Shown: positions 24,413-33,018 of the stretch, one piece after another | How the letters are laid out: the number at the start of each line of letters is the position of its first letter | Numbering within the stretch: the stretch's first letter is position 1 | Source of the DNA: Prevotellaceae bacterium HUN156 | GTDB lineage: Bacteria; Bacteroidota; Bacteroidia; Bacteroidales; Bacteroidaceae | Length of the DNA stretch: 64,000 bases | NCBI GenBank assembly: GCA_900119285.1 | Contig: FPIT01000005.1 | Span: 186,001-250,000, forward strand | Reading direction: 5' to 3' | The notes under the pieces: generated by a model | Seen by the model: the letters and a program-made list of their open reading frames with translations, nothing else | Databases searched by the model: none | Told to the model about the DNA's origin: nothing | Translations under genes and position numbers: made by a program

Positions 24413-27352
24413 TTACATCATTCTTGGACCTCCGAAGCCGCCAGGACGACCACCACCGAAGCCAGGGCCTCCCATACCAGGACCACCCATACCGCCACGG
24501 CCACCGCGACCACCACGACCACCGCCGAAGCCGAAGCCACCACGATTGCCACCACCGCCGAAGATGTTGGTGCGATAGATAATGTGCAGCATAGCGTAGT
24601 TGGTAATAGCGTTATACTCCGTATCGCTGCGCTGATAAGCAGAGAGCATACTGCTGATAGTAGACTGCTTATGCAGAATATCGTAGAACTGCAGAGATAC
24701 AGTCAGTGCATTACCTCTCAAGAAGCTCTGTGAAATCTGAGCATTCCAAATCAACTCATTGGTATTCATAGAAGCATCAACATAACCACGGCGGCTATTC
24801 ATATTGATGTTCGTTGACAGTGCAGTACCCCATGGAGCATTGATACCAATCATACCACCATAAGAGAACTCCCATGTATCAAGATTGTTGTTGGTCTGCA
24901 ACTCACTACGTCTCTTGGTATAGTTTACAGAACCATTCAACTCAGCCTCAAACCATTCATTACGGTAGCTGAGAGCCAGACGCTCACCAATACCCAGTGA
25001 ATTAGTAGCACTTTCCTGAGACAGTCCCTTTTCACCAACACTTACGAAACCTACATTGTGAGTATAGCTCAGGTTAGTAGAAGTATTCAAGTTGAAGTAA
25101 GCTGCAGAATCAAGAGCAGTGCTGAACATCAAGAAAGCCATGCTGTTCCAGTTGCCATTGATATTCTCAGGTCTTGTCAGGGTTTTACCAGTGCTCTCAT
25201 CAATCAAAGAAGTCTTGCTACTTACAGAGTTCTGTGTCATTGAGAAGTTCAGGAAGGCACCGATTGACTGCTGATGCTTCTGGAAATAGTCGTTATAGTT
25301 CAAACGGAGATTGTGAGTGAATGAAGGCTTCAAACCTGGATTACCTCTACGGATTGCCAATGGGTTGCTATCATCCACGATATCCAACAGGTCGCTGATA
25401 GAAGGCTGACGAGTGTTAGCACGATAGTTGATTCTCAACTGACTTACCTGTGATTTTCTCCAACGGAAGTCAACTGTAGGAGCAAAGTTCGTTACAGTAC
25501 GAACGGTATCGGCATGAACGCCCTGATAGTCCTGAAGGTAGTGAGACTTCTGAGGAATTACCTGAACACCTACATTGAATGAATAAGAATCACGGATGAT
25601 TCGCAACATTACTTCTGCAGTATGTGTATAATTGGTATATTCAGAGAAACGGCTCTGATTAGGATCGAGATAAGTCTCCAGAGGATTCTCCAGACGAGCC
25701 AGATAATTATCCCATCCACGATATGAAGTTACCAAATCGCTGAAATCAATGTCTCCAAGATCATATGTCTGGCGGTCGCTCTTCTGATAGCTGTAGCCAT
25801 AAGTATAGCTGAACTGCAAATAGGTACGGCGCATGATTGGCTCGCTATAGCTGAAGCGAGCACTGTAGCTGTAGTTGTCTGTAGGTGTCAAACTCCAACG
25901 GTTGGTCTGTGTCTTTTGATCAGTAGCCAACATTTCAATAATATTATTGGTGAGCGACTTGCTCATACCCTCGCTCCAGTTACCATTCAACTGCAAGGTG
26001 ATGTTACGACCATAGTTGTTCAGCTTTCTGTTATACTGCAACATACCGCCTACATTCTTAGAATCGCTATAGCTGATACCATTCTGAATCTGGTAGTTCT
26101 TTACAAGCATAGGATCAATCTTGGCAATCTCTGCTAAAGGATCTTTCACATACTGATAAGGATCCTCAGAGAATGTTGCACTCTGACCAGTCTGGTCACC
26201 ATCATTGCTGTTATAGCGGAAGTTAGGACGGAACATAATGTTTGTCATTGAGTCTGGTGTCCACTCCAGTCGCATCTGAGCATTCCATCCGTTAGAACGG
26301 GTATAGTTCTTATTCCAGCTATTACCGAACTGTGAAAGAGTTGAGCTGAAGAAGCTCTCAGAGTTTGTCTTTGAAAGAGCATCACCATCATTGTGGTTCC
26401 AACGTACACTTCCATCGAGCACCAACTTACCGGTATTCTCATAGTTGAAGTTCAGACCAACCATCTTGGTAGCTGTCAGACCCTGACGGCCCATACCAAA
26501 ACGGCCACCGCCGCCACCGAAGCCCATATCATTTACGTTGTTTGCACTTGCCATCAACATAATGGTAGAGTTATCCTTCATCAATCCGTTGAAGGTACGC
26601 CCTGAATATCTGCTTTCAGTACCAACGCCAATGTCGTTGTTTGTCATGAAACCTCTGTTCATACCAGGCTTAATACCGAAGTCGAGCACAGTCTGCTCCT
26701 CACCATCTTCAATACCACTGATACGAGCCAGGTCACTCTGTTGGTCGTAAGCCTTGATACGATCGATAATATTAGTAGGCAGGTTCTTCATGGCGGTCTT
26801 TGTATCGCCCGTCATAAACTCCTTACCGTCAACCATAATCTTCTTTACTTCCTTACCATTAATCTTAATGGTTCCGTCATCGCTAACCTCAGCACCAGGC
26901 AGACGCTTTACCAGTTCCTCAACAACAGAACCCTCTGGTGTACGGAATGCAGCGGCATTGTATACAAAGGTATCGGCCTTTACGGTTACCTTAGCGGCAT
27001 TACCCGTAATAGTAGCGCCTTTCAGCATAATAGCATCTGGCTTCAATGTCAGCGTACCCAATGCTAAGTCCTTGTCGTCACTGAGAGTGATGCGCTTGGT
27101 ATAAGGTTTAAAACCTACACATGTTACCTGAATAATGTACTGGCCTGCTGATGGGGCCTTCACACGAAACTTACCGTCAAGTCCTGTTAATCCACCAGTT
27201 ACGAGTGTAGAGTCGGTGCGTAACAGTCTTACGGTAGTCTGAGCGATGGGTTCTTCGGTATCGCTCTCGATAACCGATCCCGTTACCTGACGTTGAGCCA
27301 TTGCTGCAACGCTGCTCAGTAAGAAAAGTAATAAGAATAAATGCTTTCTCAT
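24413..27352 (-). CDS. Outer-membrane beta-barrel protein with carboxypeptidase-like plug domain and Gly/Arg-rich tail
   Basis: A 979-aa TonB-dependent-receptor-like protein. A signal peptide (1-19, ending AMA) is followed by a CarboxypepD_reg-like beta-sandwich (about 20-110), a plug region (LVKRLPGAEVSDDGTIKING) and a long series of barrel strands (OMP_b-brl_3 type). The substrate is unknown; no SusD partner is adjacent, so it is not a typical glycan-uptake pair. The last ~45 residues are almost only Gly, Arg, Phe, Pro and Met (e.g. GGRGGRGGRGGMGGPGM), which is unusual for a barrel that normally ends in an aromatic-terminated strand. Confidence 0.85.
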   Translation of the reverse strand: MRKHLFLLLFLLSSVAAMAQRQVTGSVIESDTEEPIAQTTVRLLRTDSTLVTGGLTGLDGKFRVKAPSAGQYIIQVTCVGFKPYTKRITLSDDKDLALGTLTLKPDAIMLKGATITGNAAKVTVKADTFVYNAAAFRTPEGSVVEELVKRLPGAEVSDDGTIKINGKEVKKIMVDGKEFMTGDTKTAMKNLPTNIIDRIKAYDQQSDLARISGIEDGEEQTVLDFGIKPGMNRGFMTNNDIGVGTESRYSGRTFNGLMKDNSTIMLMASANNVNDMGFGGGGGRFGMGRQGLTATKMVGLNFNYENTGKLVLDGSVRWNHNDGDALSKTNSESFFSSTLSQFGNSWNKNYTRSNGWNAQMRLEWTPDSMTNIMFRPNFRYNSNDGDQTGQSATFSEDPYQYVKDPLAEIAKIDPMLVKNYQIQNGISYSDSKNVGGMLQYNRKLNNYGRNITLQLNGNWSEGMSKSLTNNIIEMLATDQKTQTNRWSLTPTDNYSYSARFSYSEPIMRRTYLQFSYTYGYSYQKSDRQTYDLGDIDFSDLVTSYRGWDNYLARLENPLETYLDPNQSRFSEYTNYTHTAEVMLRIIRDSYSFNVGVQVIPQKSHYLQDYQGVHADTVRTVTNFAPTVDFRWRKSQVSQLRINYRANTRQPSISDLLDIVDDSNPLAIRRGNPGLKPSFTHNLRLNYNDYFQKHQQSIGAFLNFSMTQNSVSSKTSLIDESTGKTLTRPENINGNWNSMAFLMFSTALDSAAYFNLNTSTNLSYTHNVGFVSVGEKGLSQESATNSLGIGERLALSYRNEWFEAELNGSVNYTKRRSELQTNNNLDTWEFSYGGMIGINAPWGTALSTNINMNSRRGYVDASMNTNELIWNAQISQSFLRGNALTVSLQFYDILHKQSTISSMLSAYQRSDTEYNAITNYAMLHIIYRTNIFGGGGNRGGFGFGGGRGGRGGRGGMGGPGMGGPGFGGGRPGGFGGPRMM

Positions 27353-27480
27353 ATTGTTTTAAAAATGTTTTTTTGCTATTTATGACGCATCGCAATTGGA
27401 AAAGTTTAATAAGAGAGAAAAAAAATAATGTAAAAGCAACAATTATACGTTTTTTTTATACGATTTCGAAATAATTATGC

Positions 27481-27488
27481 TAATTTTG
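27481..27488 (+). promoter_or_regulatory. -7 box of aroB
   Basis: TAATTTTG lies 16 nt before the aroB ATG, giving a very short leader. The upstream region is extremely AT-rich without an exact TTTG. Confidence 0.5.
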
Positions 27489-27504
27489 CAGCCGGAACAT
27501 TATA

Positions 27505-28551
27505 ATGGAACAGCAGAAAGTTATCATATCACAACAGCTACAGCAATCGCTCAATCAGGCAATTGCGGAGTGTGAGTATGACTGTCTTTTTGTCCTGACA
27601 GACAAGACGACTGTTAATTGTTGTCTGCCCGTTGTAGAGCCCATTATTCCCCATCCTTTTAACACGATTACGATTGAGGCTACCGACCAGCACAAGACAC
27701 TTGACTCCCTGAGTCATGTCTGGTCAGAACTTCAACGTATGGGTGCCACACGCCACTCGTTGATGATTAATCTGGGTGGTGGAATGGTGACAGATTTGGG
27801 TGGTTTTGCTGCTTCCACATTTAAGAGAGGTATACCTTATATTAATATACCTACCACCCTACTCTCAATGGTAGATGCCTCAGTCGGTGGAAAAACAGGT
27901 ATTAACTTTGGAGGATTGAAAAATGAGATTGGTGTCTTCAATAATGCCAACTGCGTAATTCTTGACACAGAATTTCTGAAAACGCTCGACCAAGAAAACT
28001 TGCTATCAGGCTATGCCGAGATGCTAAAACATGCGCTGATTAGCGATGAGAAAATGTGGGCTGAGCATATTAAATATTCACCTCTCACCTCTCACCTTTC
28101 CTCTCTCACCTCTATGATTGCCGAGAGTGTTGCTGTCAAGCAGCGCATCGTCACAGAAGATCCCACAGAGAAAGGATTGCGCAAAGCACTAAACCTCGGA
28201 CATACAGCAGGCCACGCTTTCGAGTCATTGGCTTTGGAGCGCAAACCTGTTCTTCATGGTTACGCTGTAGCCTACGGACTGGTGGTTGAGCTCTATCTTT
28301 CATGTATCAAGACAGGCTTTCCTACAGACAAGATGCGCCAAACCGTCAATTTTATCAAAGAGCATTATGGTCGCATGCCTATTACTTGCAACGACTACTC
28401 TCACCTATTGGAATTGATGCATCACGACAAGAAGAATACAGGCAGTACTATCAACTTTACGCTATTAGCCAACATCGGCGACCTGCGTATCAATCAGACT
28501 GCCACTGAAGAAGAAATCAAAGAAGCTCTCGATTTCTATCGGGAGTTTTAA
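27505..28551 (+). CDS. aroB: 3-dehydroquinate synthase
   Basis: Second step of the shikimate pathway, which feeds chorismate to both the trp and men genes of this window. It has 348 aa. NAD binding: GGGMVTDLGGFAAS; active-site segments: PTTLLSMVDASVGGKTGIN and the metal ligands in LNLGHTAGHAFES. Between about 191 and 204 the sequence SPLTSHLSSLTS is encoded by a 7-bp repeat (28079-28113) and looks like a local insertion. Confidence 0.95.
   Translation: MEQQKVIISQQLQQSLNQAIAECEYDCLFVLTDKTTVNCCLPVVEPIIPHPFNTITIEATDQHKTLDSLSHVWSELQRMGATRHSLMINLGGGMVTDLGGFAASTFKRGIPYINIPTTLLSMVDASVGGKTGINFGGLKNEIGVFNNANCVILDTEFLKTLDQENLLSGYAEMLKHALISDEKMWAEHIKYSPLTSHLSSLTSMIAESVAVKQRIVTEDPTEKGLRKALNLGHTAGHAFESLALERKPVLHGYAVAYGLVVELYLSCIKTGFPTDKMRQTVNFIKEHYGRMPITCNDYSHLLELMHHDKKNTGSTINFTLLANIGDLRINQTATEEEIKEALDFYREF
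28079..28113. repeat. 7-bp tandem repeat tract inside aroB (CACCTCT, 5 units)
   Basis: Five 7-bp units (cacctct, cacctct, caccttt, cctctct, cacctct) keep the reading frame of aroB, since 35 bp plus flanks read through without a stop. Confidence 0.85.
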
Positions 28552-28595
28552 GATAAAGATTGAAACTACTACCTATTAAATTTACTAATTAACCA

Positions 28596-28629
28596 AGGTG
28601 GGACCTATCCGTGAGGACAGGTCCCACCT
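28596..28629. terminator. Terminator between aroB and menE
   Basis: A perfect 11-bp stem, aggtgggacct (28596-28606) with aggtcccacct (28619-28629), then actttt, in the 82-bp gap between these convergent genes. Confidence 0.8.
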
Positions 28630-28633
28630 ACTT

Positions 28634-29656
28634 TTAGTAAATATCACGAGCCAGGCGCTCTGCTTCAGCACGTGCAGGCTTTCCCGTAGCCGTCATTGGC
28701 AGGCTTTCAACAGAAAGAAAATGGCGAGGGCACCAATAGGGAGGCAGTACTTGGTGACAAATATCGCGCAAAGATTCCACATCAGCAGCTGTTGTCAACA
28801 GCACTACCGCTTCTCCCAAACGAGCATCAGGAACCTTAGTAATTAAATAAGGAACACGCACATGCGCACGAAGCATTCGTTCCACCTCTTCTATTTGTAT
28901 TTTGACACCACCTGAACAGATAACATTATCCTTTCTGCCTAAAATACGGAAGCGACCGTTCTCCAATACTGCAATATCGTTGGTAACCAACAGTCCATCA
29001 TGCACAGCTGGTGCATTAATACACAAACAGTTATCTTCGTTGAGTGAAATGGTAACGCCCTCAAAAGGTGTATACCAGTCGCTACGTTCCTTACCATTCA
29101 GACGACGCAAAGCGATATGCGACAATGTCTCTGTCATCCCATAGGTACTCCATACCGCATTGGGAAAGTCCTTCAATGCCTCAGCTAATTCATCGTTGAT
29201 GGCACCACCACCAATTATCAGATGGCGAATCTGCATCAGGCGTTCGCGTTCTTCAGGCACTTGCAGCGAATTCCACACCTGCAAAGGCACCATAGCGACA
29301 AGGGACCATTGATTATTGAACATTCTTTGACCTAAAGGTGCAAAGCGTTTCAAGAAACGATTAGACCATTGAACATTATTAAGCGGATGACCACTTGGTT
29401 CTACACTAAACAATTGGAGTCCGCAAGTCAGTGCCCTTACCATCATCATCTTGCCAGCGATATAGTCAAGTGGCAGGCACAACAATGCCGTATCGCCTTC
29501 TTTCAGTCCTAAGAAATTGCAAGTAATCCTTGCCGAAGCCTCCATGCGTCGTTTTTCTACAAGCATCGGCTTCGGCTTTCCCGTTGATCCACTGGTATGC
29601 ACCAGTATCGTTGGGCTATCGTTATGCCATTCGGCTAAAAATTCTTCAATGTTCAA
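28634..29656 (-). CDS. menE: O-succinylbenzoate-CoA ligase (short form)
   Basis: AMP-forming acyl-CoA synthetase of the menaquinone pathway. It has 340 aa, shorter than E. coli MenE (about 450) but usual in Bacteroidetes. The P-loop-like motif is VHTSGSTGKPKPM; A-motifs STYGMTETLSHIA and RILGRKDNVICSGGVKIQ are present; the C-terminal Lys is in MTATGKPAR. The first codons lie in the 7-bp repeat tract 29645-29676, only 3 nt after menC. Confidence 0.9.
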   Translation of the reverse strand: MNIEEFLAEWHNDSPTILVHTSGSTGKPKPMLVEKRRMEASARITCNFLGLKEGDTALLCLPLDYIAGKMMMVRALTCGLQLFSVEPSGHPLNNVQWSNRFLKRFAPLGQRMFNNQWSLVAMVPLQVWNSLQVPEERERLMQIRHLIIGGGAINDELAEALKDFPNAVWSTYGMTETLSHIALRRLNGKERSDWYTPFEGVTISLNEDNCLCINAPAVHDGLLVTNDIAVLENGRFRILGRKDNVICSGGVKIQIEEVERMLRAHVRVPYLITKVPDARLGEAVVLLTTAADVESLRDICHQVLPPYWCPRHFLSVESLPMTATGKPARAEAERLARDIY

Positions 29657-29676
29657 TCTTCAATGTTCAATGTTCC
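29645..29676. repeat. 7-bp tandem repeat tract at the menC/menE junction
   Basis: Units ttcaatg, ttcaatc, ttcaatg, ttcaatg. This one tract supplies the last codons and stop of menC (WNIEH), the 3-nt gap, and the start codon and first codons of menE (MNIEE). Confidence 0.85.
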
Positions 29677-30718
29677 AAAGTTTTTCTCCTCTAATCTCCA
29701 GTGGCATAGGTATATTATCCGTAAAGAGCTGACCTGTACCCAATCCCTGTGGCATAGTGATAGCATCACCATATACAGAGCTACAGAGTTGCGCAATCGC
29801 ATTCAGCCCAATGTTACTCTCTAAGGCACTCGTTATCCATGAGCCAATGCCCATATCCTGAGCAATACTAATCCACTCACGGGTTCCTATCATACCTCCA
29901 TGCAGCGAAGGCTTCAAGATGATATATGCTGGACGGATAATGTTCAGCATCTGACGCTTCTGCTCAGGATCGTTGACACCTATCAGTTCTTCATCAAGAG
30001 CTATTGGTAATGGAGACTCACGACACAGCTCAGCCATATAAGCCCACTGGCCTGCCTTGATGGGCTGTTCGATGCTATGTAGTGCATATTGCGACAATAG
30101 CTCCAGTTTGTATAGTGCATCTTCATAAGGGAAGGCACCATTAGCATCTACACGTAATTCCACATCGTGGTAACTAAAGCGATTACGAATCTGCTTGATT
30201 AACTCCAGTTCAGCATCAAAGTCGATGGCACCGATTTTCAGTTTCACGCAATGGAAGCCCTTTTTCAGTTTCTCCTCTATACGTTGCTGCATTTCCTCAA
30301 AGGTACCCATCCACACCAGTCCGTTGATAGGAATACCCACTTCACCACGACTGAAAGCAGTATCGAAAAGAGATGAGGGATGAGAGGTGAGAGATGAGAG
30401 CGATAATAAAGCTGTTTCAAAGCCGAAAAGCATTGAGGGATAGTCGCGCAAAGTCTCAAAGAATGCTGCCACAGCCTCATCACCTTGTTGTAAGGCAGCA
30501 ACAAACTCGTTTCCTTTCTCTTTCAGCACATCGCCATAGTTGGCAATGTCGTCACAACTCAGCTTAGGCAGTGGTGCACACTCGCCTACTCCGCTGCGTT
30601 CTCCATCCGTCAGAGTCACCAGCCATATTCTCCTCGTGGTATATACCCCACGACTCGTTCCTGCAGGCTGTTTGAAATGGAGCACTCGCTCCTCTGTCGT
30701 AATCTTGTATTGCTTCAT
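29660..30718 (-). CDS. menC: o-Succinylbenzoate synthase
   Basis: Enolase-superfamily dehydratase of menaquinone synthesis, 352 aa. Active-site elements in order: KLKIGAIDFD (catalytic Lys region), RVDANGAF (metal Asp), HSIEQPI (metal Glu), IALDEELI (metal Asp) and YIILKPSLHGG (second Lys). A 7-bp repeat (30369-30403) encodes a Ser/Leu-rich insertion, LSSLTSHPSSLFDT, near residues 106-119. Confidence 0.9.
   Translation of the reverse strand: MKQYKITTEERVLHFKQPAGTSRGVYTTRRIWLVTLTDGERSGVGECAPLPKLSCDDIANYGDVLKEKGNEFVAALQQGDEAVAAFFETLRDYPSMLFGFETALLSLSSLTSHPSSLFDTAFSRGEVGIPINGLVWMGTFEEMQQRIEEKLKKGFHCVKLKIGAIDFDAELELIKQIRNRFSYHDVELRVDANGAFPYEDALYKLELLSQYALHSIEQPIKAGQWAYMAELCRESPLPIALDEELIGVNDPEQKRQMLNIIRPAYIILKPSLHGGMIGTREWISIAQDMGIGSWITSALESNIGLNAIAQLCSSVYGDAITMPQGLGTGQLFTDNIPMPLEIRGEKLWNIEH
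30369..30403. repeat. 7-bp tandem repeat tract inside menC (AGAGATG type, 5 units)
   Basis: Units agagatg, agggatg, agaggtg, agagatg, agagcga. Read on the coding strand it resembles the tract in aroB (CATCTCT against CACCTCT) and gives a similar peptide. Confidence 0.8.
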
Positions 30719-30797
30719 GCTGCATTCTATTTTACTGCAAAGTTACTACTTTTATATTATAACAAGATGTTCACCAGGCAGTTTTTTCTCAAAAAAG

Positions 30798-30829
30798 TTT
30801 GGAGAATCAAAGATAAATGTGTAGCTTTG
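30798..30829 (+). promoter_or_regulatory. Promoter of the 190-aa orphan gene
   Basis: TTTG (30798-30801), 20 nt, TAGCTTTG (30822-30829): an exact consensus promoter. Transcription would start near 30836, leaving a leader of about 145 nt. Confidence 0.85.
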
Positions 30830-30866
30830 CAGCCGAAATGAGAGGAAAAAGCAAGATGACATAGCT

Positions 30867-30967
30867 AAAGATCCGCTTCAAAAGCATAGTGTAACAATCG
30901 GGTGAAGAACCCGTAAACACCAGTACGAAAGGACTGGTGTAAGGTGATCTTTTATATTGTTGCACTA
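30867..30967 (+). promoter_or_regulatory. Structured leader RNA: three-way junction with possible pseudoknot
   Basis: P1 is a 12-bp stem (30887-30898 with 30956-30967, one G-U). It encloses P2 (cgggt 30899-30903 with acccg 30909-30913, loop gaaga) and P3 (acaccagt 30917-30924 with actggtgt 30933-30940, loop acgaaagg). A further 7-bp pairing, aaagatc 30867-30873 with gatcttt 30946-30952, crosses P1, so it forms either a pseudoknot or an alternative fold. P1 ends 13 nt before the start codon. I do not recognise it as a known riboswitch class. Confidence 0.7.
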
Positions 30968-30980
30968 AATTCATAAACTT

Positions 30981-31553
30981 ATGAGAAGAAAAATTCCTTA
31001 TCGGGTATGCAGCTGCATGCCTAATGGTGTTGTGACTCATCTTGAAGCACGTTTATTGAAGGATTTGGTTAATCGTGAGATTCATCCCATACGATGTGCA
31101 GAGAGTTGCAAGAGGAAGTATCAGAAGGGCATGCGCATTGGCGACCTTTGCGCAGAGACAGGCCACTTCTGGTGGGCTCTGAAAGTATGGAAGTGGACTG
31201 CCGAGCTAATAGAAAATAAGGACTATGATGATTGGCGCTACGTTCACTTCCATCCAGAATGGGAAGACTTGTGTGATGTTGTCTCAGAAACAGAATGTGA
31301 AATACTACTCAAGCGCTGTGGCGACCTCTATCAAGCACTTGGATTTCCCAAAGAATACTGGTGGGGCGAGGAGAAAGAGCATTATGCCAGCCAATACTTC
31401 GGAACCAAATACTGGTTCCTGTATGAAGAGAAGCATTATGGCTACTATTTCTACGACCAATCGTTTGAGGAACATGAAGCAGAGATGAATGAGATTCTGC
31501 AGAGGCAGGAGACGGAACGAATCTTTCGCGATGGTCAAGGAATTGGCTCCTAA
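30981..31553 (+). CDS. Orphan protein of unknown function (190 aa)
   Basis: I do not recognise this protein. It is soluble, with no signal peptide, rich in Trp, Tyr, His and Cys (CSCMPNG near the start, RCAESCKRKYQ near 38-48, WWALKVWKW, YHFHPEW-like aromatic segments), and ends in a charged helix (EEHEAEMNEILQRQETERIF). The N-terminal CxC and C-x3-C pairs could bind metal; this is inference. It stands alone on the plus strand inside the minus-strand men cluster, with its own promoter, structured leader and terminator. Confidence 0.75.
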   Translation: MRRKIPYRVCSCMPNGVVTHLEARLLKDLVNREIHPIRCAESCKRKYQKGMRIGDLCAETGHFWWALKVWKWTAELIENKDYDDWRYVHFHPEWEDLCDVVSETECEILLKRCGDLYQALGFPKEYWWGEEKEHYASQYFGTKYWFLYEEKHYGYYFYDQSFEEHEAEMNEILQRQETERIFRDGQGIGS

Positions 31554-31575
31554 AAAAATTATCACGCAAGAAAAC

Positions 31576-31636
31576 AAAGTTCACACTCACGCATAATCCG
31601 CTAGCTGACAGCGCGTTAAGTGTGAACTTTATTTTT
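31576..31636 (+). terminator. Terminator of the 190-aa orphan gene
   Basis: A perfect 12-bp stem, aaagttcacact (31576-31587) with agtgtgaacttt (31619-31630), followed by a T-run (attttttc). The large loop holds further short inverted segments. Confidence 0.8.
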
Positions 31637-31854
31637 TCATCATTACGAACCATCAATTATTTCTTGCTTTCCCAAAAACAAATCAAAACAAATGTTAATT
31701 TTATAGTCACAAAAGTGATAATAGAGTAGGTATTGACCTATCCTCACTCGCCAAACACATCTACATAACCACCTGAAACCCAACAACTTCCAAGCAAACA
31801 TAATCAATCTTCCAAAGGCTCACTCCTCTCTTCCAACAACAGCTATCTCTCAAC

Positions 31855-31920
31855 TTGCGACGGCCGTCGAAAATATTTGCGACAGCCGTCGCAGATATCT
31901 GCGACATCCATCGCACATAG
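31855..31920. repeat. 22-bp tandem palindrome array B (three units)
   Basis: Three 22-bp units start at 31855, 31877 and 31899. Each carries a GCGAC-n-CGTCGC-like palindrome (tgcgacggccgtcga, tgcgacagccgtcgc, tgcgacatccatcgc) separated by an AT-rich aatat or gatat. The rest of the 509-bp spacer 31554-32062 contains only hairpins and A/C-rich sequence without a gene. Confidence 0.8.
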
Positions 31921-31967
31921 AGAACAAATCAGAAAAAGTCTGTAAGAAGGCCATATAAAAAACAATA

Positions 31968-32023
31968 TTCACGCCTAACATACTACATAATAGCACATTA
32001 GGCGTGAACGTGAACTTTATTTT
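31968..32023. terminator. Hairpin with terminator features downstream of menB
   Basis: An 11-bp stem, ttcacgcctaa (31968-31978) with ttaggcgtgaa (31998-32008). On the minus strand it is followed by a T-run (tattgtttttta), so it can terminate menB. The plus-strand tail gtgaactttatttt is shared with the terminator at 31576-31636. Confidence 0.65.
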
Positions 32024-32062
32024 CTAGCAAAAAGAATGCGATATTAAAAACAGAGTCCTCGC

Positions 32063-32920
32063 TTATGGTATCCTGGGATACTGGTCGAAGTCGGGCTTGC
32101 GCTTCTCAAGGAACGCCTTGCCACCCTCTTGGGCTTCATCGAGGAAATAGTAGAGCATAGTGGCATCGCCTGCCAACTGCTGGATGCCTGCCTGACCGTC
32201 GAGCTCTGCATTAAGACCAGCCTTAATCATGCGCAGGGCAATGGGTGAACGCTCCATCATCTCTTCTGCCCAACGAACACACTCGTCTTCCAACTCTGCG
32301 ATAGGTACGACCTTGTTGACCATACCCATCTCCAGTGCTTCCTTGGCAGAATACTGACGACACATAAACCATATCTCGCGAGCCTTCTTCTGACCTACGA
32401 TACGTGCCAGATAGGAAGAACCGAAACCAGCATCAAAGCTACCTACCTTAGGACCTGTCTGTCCGAAGATGGCATTCTCAGAAGCAATGGTCAGGTCGCA
32501 GACAAGATGGAGTACATGACCACCACCAATGGCATAACCATTAACCATGGCAATGACGGGCTTAGGCAAGCGACGAATCTGCATCTGCACATCGAGCACA
32601 CTCAGACGGGGAACACCCTCATCATCAACATAGCCGCCACGACCTTTTACGTGCATATCGCCACCAGAGCAGAAGGCATGCTTCACATCAGCCAAGGTCT
32701 TACCCTCAGGTACTTCACTCATTGCACCAGTAAGCAAAACCACACGGATGCGCTGCAACTCACGACAAAGGGCAAAAGCCTGACTCAGCTCCAGCGTAGT
32801 CTTCGGTGTAAAGGCGTTGCGATAGTGTGGACGATTGATGGTAATCTTAGCGATACCATGATACTCTTCGAAGCATATCTCCTCGAATTTCTTAATCTCT
32901 TTCCATTGTCTTGCTTCCAT
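32063..32920 (-). CDS. menB: 1,4-Dihydroxy-2-naphthoyl-CoA synthase
   Basis: Crotonase-family enzyme that closes the naphthoate ring. It has 285 aa from the ATG at 32920 ([14 protein letters not shown]). A longer frame to 33007 exists, but its extra residues ([11 protein letters not shown]) come from a 7-bp repeat and it starts upstream of the -7 box. Motifs: [15 protein letters not shown], the oxyanion segment [34 protein letters not shown] and the C-terminal [13 protein letters not shown]. Confidence 0.95.
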   Translation of the reverse strand: MEARQWKEIKKFEEICFEEYHGIAKITINRPHYRNAFTPKTTLELSQAFALCRELQRIRVVLLTGAMSEVPEGKTLADVKHAFCSGGDMHVKGRGGYVDDEGVPRLSVLDVQMQIRRLPKPVIAMVNGYAIGGGHVLHLVCDLTIASENAIFGQTGPKVGSFDAGFGSSYLARIVGQKKAREIWFMCRQYSAKEALEMGMVNKVVPIAELEDECVRWAEEMMERSPIALRMIKAGLNAELDGQAGIQQLAGDATMLYYFLDEAQEGGKAFLEKRKPDFDQYPRIP

Positions 32921-32940
32921 ATCTTTTATGCTTTTTCGTG

Positions 32941-32948
32941 CAAAGGTA
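32941..32948 (-). promoter_or_regulatory. -7 box of menB
   Basis: TACCTTTG on the minus strand lies 20 nt before the menB ATG. The -33 region falls inside the AATTCGT repeat. Confidence 0.65.
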
Positions 32949-32954
32949 CGAAAT

Positions 32955-32982
32955 AATTCGTAATTCGTAATTCGTAATTCGT
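32955..32982. repeat. 7-bp tandem repeat (AATTCGT, 4 units) between divergent promoters
   Basis: Four perfect units of AATTCGT occupy most of the 44 bp between the -7 boxes of menB (minus) and the kinase gene (plus). A partial unit follows. Confidence 0.9.
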
Positions 32983-32992
32983 AAATTCTTCG

Positions 32993-33000
32993 TAACTTTG
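32993..33000 (+). promoter_or_regulatory. -7 box of the uridine-kinase-like gene
   Basis: TAACTTTG lies 18 nt before the ATG at 33019. A TTG at 32998 overlaps the box and is not a credible start. Confidence 0.6.
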
Positions 33001-33018
33001 CACACAAATTATTGTGCT

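Noticed and set aside
30837..30980. Leader RNA as a hammerhead, TPP, cobalamin or purine riboswitch
   Set aside because: The conserved cores of these classes (e.g. CUGAUGA with GAAA, or the TPP CUGAGA) are absent; only the generic three-way-junction shape is shared.
31855..31920. 22-bp arrays as CRISPR
   Set aside because: The units are contiguous and degenerate, with no unique spacers between conserved repeats, and there are no cas genes. Tandem palindromes explain them better.
32921..33007. N-terminal extension of menB
   Set aside because: It is encoded by the AATTCGT repeat, starts upstream of the menB -7 box, and does not resemble MenB.
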